Source: Spartobacteria bacterium
GTDB taxonomy: Bacteria; Verrucomicrobiota; Verrucomicrobiia; Chthoniobacterales; UBA10450
Length of the DNA: 64,000 nucleotides
Direction: 5' to 3'
NCBI GenBank assembly: GCA_003134765.1
Contig: PLCM01000035.1
Location: 1-64,000 of the forward strand
Notes under the pieces: model-generated
Databases searched by the model: none
Told to the model about the DNA's origin: nothing
Seen by the model: the letters and a program-made list of their open reading frames with translations, nothing else
Translations under genes and position numbers: made by a program
Shown here: positions 59,784-64,000 of the stretch, piece by piece
How the letters are laid out: each line of letters begins with the position of its first letter
How positions within the stretch are numbered: position 1 is the first letter of the stretch

Positions 59784-62700
59784 ATGGCGGTTACCGACAT
59801 CAACAGCGAAGATCGGCTTGTCCAAAAGACATTCGCGGATCATCTGCGTGATGTCCTTGACTGGGATAGCGTTTACGCCTTCAACGAAGAGACATTCGGA
59901 CTAGCGGGAACTTTGGGACGGGAAAGTGAACGGGATGTCGTTCTGGTGCGCGATCTTCGCGCTGCGGTAGCGCGGTTGAATCCCGACCTACCTGAGTCGG
60001 CGCGCGAGCAGGCCGTCCAGAAATTGACCGTTGTCGATTTCGGGCGCTCGCTCGTGCAGCAGAACCGCGACTTCTACGATTTCATCCGGAACGGTGTTCC
60101 AGTCGACTGGCGCGACGCATCCGGCGAGATCAAATATGTGCGCGCTCGCGTGATCGATTTTCAGAATGGAACATCCGCTGATGGAACGCCGAATAACCGG
60201 TTCCTCGCAGTCCGGGAGCTTAAGATTCAAGGCCGTCGCGTCCCCCACTATAATCGACGCGCAGACCTCGTTTGCTACGTGAACGGACTGCCGCTCGTCT
60301 TTATTGAGCTCAAGGCCGTGTACCTGAACATGCGCGCAGGCTTCGATAACAATCTTACCGATTACCTCAGCGACAGCAGCATCAGCCACGCTTTTCACCA
60401 CAACGCCTTTTTGATTGTCAGTAACGGCGACCGAGCTCGCTACGGATCAATCACCAGCAAATGGGAACATTTCGCTGAGTGGAAGCGCAATGACGAGAAA
60501 GAAAAGGGGCGCGTCGATGCCCAGGTTCTGCTCGATGGTATGCTAGCGAAAAACCGGCTGCTCGACTTGGTAGAAAACGGCGTCCTTTTTGACGACAGCA
60601 GATTGGGCGGAACGCGCAAGATTATCGCGCGAAATCATCAAGTGCTCGGCGTGAACAATGCCGTCCATTCGGTCGAGCATCAGGAAGAGCTCAAAACCAA
60701 ATATCCGGTCCGCGAGCGTTTGGTAAGATACGAGCCACCACCGCGCGAGTCCCGGGATGATTCAATGGAGCTTGTTCATTCGGGAGAAGACGCTCCTACG
60801 GAACTCTATGACCCGAAGCTGGCGGACCTTCCGCTCGTCCAGCGCGCGCATCCGGACCTCGGGCGCCTCGGTGTGTTCTGGCACACACAGGGGAGCGGCA
60901 AGTCCTACTCCATGGTGATGTTCACGGAGAATGTCCGTCGGCACGTGCCGGGCAACTTCACTTTCGTCATCATGACGGATCGTGACGACCTAGACGATCA
61001 AATTTGGCGGACGTTTGTTGGTTGCGGAGTCGTCGACCCAAAGACGACACCGCGCGCGCGCTCAGGAAAGGAATTGAAGAACCTTCTTCAAGAGAATCGC
61101 AGCTTCATCTTCACTCTCATCCACAAGTTCAACATCCCCGTTGCAAAGGAGGAGCCCTACAGTTTTCGCGACGATATTATTGTCATTTCCGATGAAGCTC
61201 ATCGGTCGCAGGCTGGTAAGTATGCCCGCAATATGCGACTGGCATTGCCGAATGCCTCCTTCATTGGCTTCACCGGCACGCCGTTGTTCAAGTACGACCA
61301 TCTGACGAAACGCATCTTCGGCGGCTACATCTCCCGCTATGATTTCAAGCGGTCGGAGGAGGATGGTTCGACAGTAAAACTGGTCTATGACAACCGAGGC
61401 GAAAAGCTCGGCATTGCGCGCTTAGACCTAAACGACCGTATCGCAGCTAAAATCGAAGAAGCCGAGCTCGACCCGGATCAAGCCGCTCTCTTGGAAAAGC
61501 TTTTGGGCCAGGATTACGAAGTTATTACCGCGGACGAACGCCTCGACAAAATCGCAGACGACTTCGTGGAGTATTGCACCGAGCGGTGGGAATCAGGCAA
61601 ATCGATGTTCGTCTGCATCGACAAAATCACGTGCGCTCGCATGCTTCAGCGCATCCAACCGCGTTGGGAATCAAAGCTCGCCGCGGTGAAGACAGAGATT
61701 CCAATCAAGGAGGCCGAGTTGGCCGAAATCATCGACCCAGACGAGCGAAAGAAACGCGAAAAATCGTTGCAAAGGTTGCGCGATCAGGCGGGATGGATGG
61801 AAGGCACAATCATTGAACTCATTATCAGTGAAGCGCAGAACGAGGTGCGTGATTTCGCAAAGTGGGGCTTCGACATCATTCCTCATCGTGTGGTGATGAA
61901 GACTGGATTCGAAACGCCGGATGGCAAAAGGGTGAACGTTGAAGATGCGTTTAAGGATGCCAACCATCCATTCCGCGTCGCGATTGTGTGCGCGATGTGG
62001 TTGACCGGATTCGATGTCGAATGTCTCCAGACGCTTTACATCGACAAACCAATGAAAGCGCACACACTGATGCAGGCGATCGCCCGCGCGAATCGCGTTT
62101 ATCCCGGCAAGGCCTGCGGCATAATCGTGGATTACAACGGGATGTTGAAAAGCCTGCGCGAGGCGCTTGCCCAATACGCCACCGGCGAAGAAGGGGCCGG
62201 AGAGATCGGCGATCCAGCAATCCCACTCGAGGATTACGTTCCCGCGTTCGTTGATGCGCTCGAAGAGATCGAAAAGCACCTGCGCAATCTTGGCTTCGAA
62301 CCGAGTTGTTTGATTGGCGCGACCGGTTTCGCCAAGATCGGCGCGCTCCGTGACGCCGTAAATGCGCTCTATTCCACCGACGATGCCAAGCGGCGGTTCG
62401 AAATCATGGCGCGCGAGCTGTTCTCGCGCATGAAGGCTCTAATCCTAGAGCCTTCGATCCGCGACTACTACATTCGCTATGACAACATCGAAGCCATCTA
62501 CAAGAAACTCGAAGAGAATCGGGATACCGCCGACGTTACGGAACTGCTCAAATCTTTGCACCGAATCGTAAACGAGGCCATCCGTGTGCAGGAGGTGGGA
62601 GAAGATCAAGCTGAAGGGCTGCAGGTCGATCTGAGCAAGATCGATTTCGAAAAACTTCGTGATGAGTTCGCAAAGAGGATTTTAAGGAAAAACCTCGTAC

Positions 62701-63218
62701 TCCAAAACATCCGCCAGCTCGTCGAGGATAAGCTCGCTCAGATGCTCGCGAAGAACCCCCAGCGAATGGATTACTATAAGGAGTATCAAGCGATCGTCGC
62801 CGACTACAATCGCGAGAAGGATCGCGCGACCGTTGAAGCAACGCTCGCAAGACTTGTTAAGCTTGCCGCCGAAATGGACCAGGAATCGCAGCGGCACGTG
62901 CGCGAGGGTCTGTCGGAGGATGAACTAGCTTTGTTCGACATGCTCTTAAAAGAGAACATTTCTAAGACTGACAGGGAGAAACTGAAACGGGCCAGCAAGG
63001 GACTCTTCGCCTCACTCAAGGAGCGTCTCGCGTCCATGCCAAATTGGACCAAGAACGCTACCACCCAGGCTGACGTTAAGATTTTCATTCTGGATAACCT
63101 CTATGCTTCGTTGCCCCGCCCTCCTTTTACGGACGCTGAAACTGAGGCGCTTGCCCAACGTCTCTATGGCTTTGTCTGGCAGCAAAGCGAGAGTGGGCAG
63201 TTTAAGGCGGCTGCATGA
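59784..63218 (+). CDS. hsdR: Type I restriction enzyme endonuclease/translocase subunit HsdR
   Basis: A 1144-residue motor subunit. The N-terminal endonuclease has the D-x13-ExK site: Asp161, Glu175, Lys177 (RRADLVCYVNGLPLVFIELKA). The superfamily 2 helicase motor follows: Walker A GSGKS at 370-374 (HTQGSGKSYSM), VIMTDRDDLDDQIW, the DEAH box at 470-473 (VISDEAHRSQAGKYARNMR), FTGTPLFKYD, and later the RecA-2 motifs (GKRVNVEDAFKDANHPFRVAI region, then MWLTGFDVECLQTLYIDKP and QAIARANRVYPGKACGIIVDY). The C-terminus binds the methylase core. Known action: it translocates DNA and cuts at a distance from the unmethylated target site. Its stop overlaps the next start in ATGA. Confidence 0.96.
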   Translation: MAVTDINSEDRLVQKTFADHLRDVLDWDSVYAFNEETFGLAGTLGRESERDVVLVRDLRAAVARLNPDLPESAREQAVQKLTVVDFGRSLVQQNRDFYDFIRNGVPVDWRDASGEIKYVRARVIDFQNGTSADGTPNNRFLAVRELKIQGRRVPHYNRRADLVCYVNGLPLVFIELKAVYLNMRAGFDNNLTDYLSDSSISHAFHHNAFLIVSNGDRARYGSITSKWEHFAEWKRNDEKEKGRVDAQVLLDGMLAKNRLLDLVENGVLFDDSRLGGTRKIIARNHQVLGVNNAVHSVEHQEELKTKYPVRERLVRYEPPPRESRDDSMELVHSGEDAPTELYDPKLADLPLVQRAHPDLGRLGVFWHTQGSGKSYSMVMFTENVRRHVPGNFTFVIMTDRDDLDDQIWRTFVGCGVVDPKTTPRARSGKELKNLLQENRSFIFTLIHKFNIPVAKEEPYSFRDDIIVISDEAHRSQAGKYARNMRLALPNASFIGFTGTPLFKYDHLTKRIFGGYISRYDFKRSEEDGSTVKLVYDNRGEKLGIARLDLNDRIAAKIEEAELDPDQAALLEKLLGQDYEVITADERLDKIADDFVEYCTERWESGKSMFVCIDKITCARMLQRIQPRWESKLAAVKTEIPIKEAELAEIIDPDERKKREKSLQRLRDQAGWMEGTIIELIISEAQNEVRDFAKWGFDIIPHRVVMKTGFETPDGKRVNVEDAFKDANHPFRVAIVCAMWLTGFDVECLQTLYIDKPMKAHTLMQAIARANRVYPGKACGIIVDYNGMLKSLREALAQYATGEEGAGEIGDPAIPLEDYVPAFVDALEEIEKHLRNLGFEPSCLIGATGFAKIGALRDAVNALYSTDDAKRRFEIMARELFSRMKALILEPSIRDYYIRYDNIEAIYKKLEENRDTADVTELLKSLHRIVNEAIRVQEVGEDQAEGLQVDLSKIDFEKLRDEFAKRILRKNLVLQNIRQLVEDKLAQMLAKNPQRMDYYKEYQAIVADYNREKDRATVEATLARLVKLAAEMDQESQRHVREGLSEDELALFDMLLKENISKTDREKLKRASKGLFASLKERLASMPNWTKNATTQADVKIFILDNLYASLPRPPFTDAETEALAQRLYGFVWQQSESGQFKAAA

Positions 63219-63964
63219 AGAAAGACAAAATGCTTTTGACGAAGCCTCAAATGGCGGAATTGGTGCGTTTTGGCCGGATATCGGACCGCGAGATTCGAAG
63301 CGACCTAAGCCTGGGGCTGATAGTAACCGAGAATGACTACACCTCGAACTTCACAGGCGCGTTTCGACGCAACGTAAATTGCTATTCGCGAACCGGGCTT
63401 TCTGCCAGGTCGTTCTTGCTGACTCCGCAACTGGAACGAGCCGGCGGAATCGATGCAACCATCATCATTTCGGACAAGACCTCTTCAAAGATCATGTTTT
63501 TTGAAGCGAAGTGGCCGCGGTTCAAGTTGGCGAATTACAAGTGGGATTACGCACAGACTGCACCCGGCTTATCGCATTTCTCGGATCAGCTTGATCGGCA
63601 AAGTCAACTGTCCCCGGCGTACCCGGTATTCGAGATGTTTTACGTGGAGTTTCCTTTTCGAAAGCAGCCTGCCTTTCTACTGGATCAGTATTCTTCGTGT
63701 GTTTGGCATGACGATGCCATTGCCTTTCGGAGCGGAAGGTCTGGGCCGATGTCCGTCTGGACACAAAAGGATTGCGAAGATCTGATTAAGAACGCCAGCT
63801 GCGATATTGGAGTAATATTAGAGTCGGTCGCAGCGTGCCGTAGAGGACAGCCGATTAATAGTAACAAACCGGAGGAGATCATTCGTGAACTCCATCTTGA
63901 AGGAAATATTCTGGCCATTAGCGGCGGTCGGCCTGAAGGCGTTGAGCCCGTGACCCTGCAGTAA
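63215..63964 (+). CDS. Unrecognised protein with a PD-(D/E)XK-like core, coupled to hsdR
   Basis: A 249-residue soluble protein not recognised by family. IDATIIISDKTSSKIMFFEAK at 79-99 has Asp80 followed 17 residues later by Glu97-Ala-Lys99, the D...ExK spacing of PD-(D/E)XK nucleases, and the hydrophobic strands that flank such sites. The N-terminus (TKPQMAELVRFGRISDREIRSDL) is helical. The C-terminal part contains WTQKDCEDLIKNASCDIGVIL. It begins in a 4-bp overlap with the hsdR stop, so it is translated with it. The base composition is AT-richer than hsdR. It may be a second effector nuclease or a regulator; no activity is shown. Confidence 0.7.
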   Translation: MKKDKMLLTKPQMAELVRFGRISDREIRSDLSLGLIVTENDYTSNFTGAFRRNVNCYSRTGLSARSFLLTPQLERAGGIDATIIISDKTSSKIMFFEAKWPRFKLANYKWDYAQTAPGLSHFSDQLDRQSQLSPAYPVFEMFYVEFPFRKQPAFLLDQYSSCVWHDDAIAFRSGRSGPMSVWTQKDCEDLIKNASCDIGVILESVAACRRGQPINSNKPEEIIRELHLEGNILAISGGRPEGVEPVTLQ

Positions 63965-63971
63965 GCGGACG

Positions 63972-64000
63972 ATGGCTTCCCGGTCCAAACAAAACTACGG
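63972..64000 (+). CDS. Start of a possible further gene at the right edge
   Basis: An ATG at 63972 opens MASRSKQNY and runs off the window. It is 7 bp after the previous stop and could be another member of the operon. Nine codons are not enough to name it. Confidence 0.35.

Noticed and set aside
59784..63218. Possible DISARM or BREX system
   Set aside because: The genes have the standard HsdR order of motifs, and no DrmA/B, BrxC or PglZ-like gene is present.

Overview
The window is about 60% G+C and looks like a chromosome piece from a member of the Verrucomicrobiota, most likely a soil Spartobacteria/Chthoniobacterales-type lineage. This is inferred from gene content: a Minf_1886-family protein (a Planctomycetes/Verrucomicrobia-restricted family), a DUF1800/DUF1501 secreted pair, two GDSL hydrolases carrying a C-terminal domain I associate with Verrucomicrobia, Tat-exported ferritin-like protein, and extremely repeat-rich intergenic spacers. 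No rRNA or tRNA was found; one non-coding RNA, a 6S RNA, can be recognised by conserved sequence and a closing stem.

Layout. 0-5.4 kb: a truncated edge gene, a Minf_1886 protein, a two-domain M16 peptidase, a DUF1844 protein and a topoisomerase IB. 5.5-8.2 kb (minus): an MlaE-MlaF-MlaD-like lipid ABC transporter. 8.4-15.4 kb: a dolichyl-phosphate-glucosyltransferase-like enzyme, a small cysteine-containing exported protein, carA, and a minus-strand block rplT-pheS-pheT-6S RNA. 15.8-23.7 kb: an envelope/glycan region with a CHASE2-adenylate cyclase, a methyltransferase and a GtrB/DPM-type glycosyltransferase translationally coupled on the plus strand, and on the minus strand a second GT2 enzyme and a 1016-residue membrane protein fused to an NHL beta-propeller. 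24-26.4 kb: mpl, a frameshifted RAYT transposase flanked by its inverted REPs, and an NTF2-like exported protein. 26.6-31.1 kb: gspD and gspE. 31-45 kb: a thioesterase, small proteins, GDSL hydrolase 1, an M1 aminopeptidase lipoprotein, DUF1800 and DUF1501, a Rieske gene remnant, 6-phosphogluconate dehydrogenase and the ferritin-like protein. 45.5-54.3 kb: Fic, a peptidoglycan-binding protein, a CPBP protease, a beta-propeller protein, GDSL hydrolase 2, a ParE-type toxin-antitoxin pair and a methyltransferase. 54.6-64 kb: a NERD protein divergent from a type I restriction-modification operon (hsdM-hsdS-X-hsdR-Y).

The most interesting points are: (i) the type I restriction operon contains two extra, unrecognised genes, each with a PD-(D/E)XK-like signature, one between hsdS and hsdR and one overlapping the hsdR stop; (ii) the spacers are built from several unrelated short tandem repeats that nearly all have a 7-bp period, including an exact 17-copy CATTCGT array that abuts a stop codon; (iii) several families of palindromic elements are present, two of which have entered coding sequence in frame (a 75-bp element in pheT and heptamer units in the thioesterase); and (iv) a 6S RNA with its own terminator lies directly downstream of pheT.
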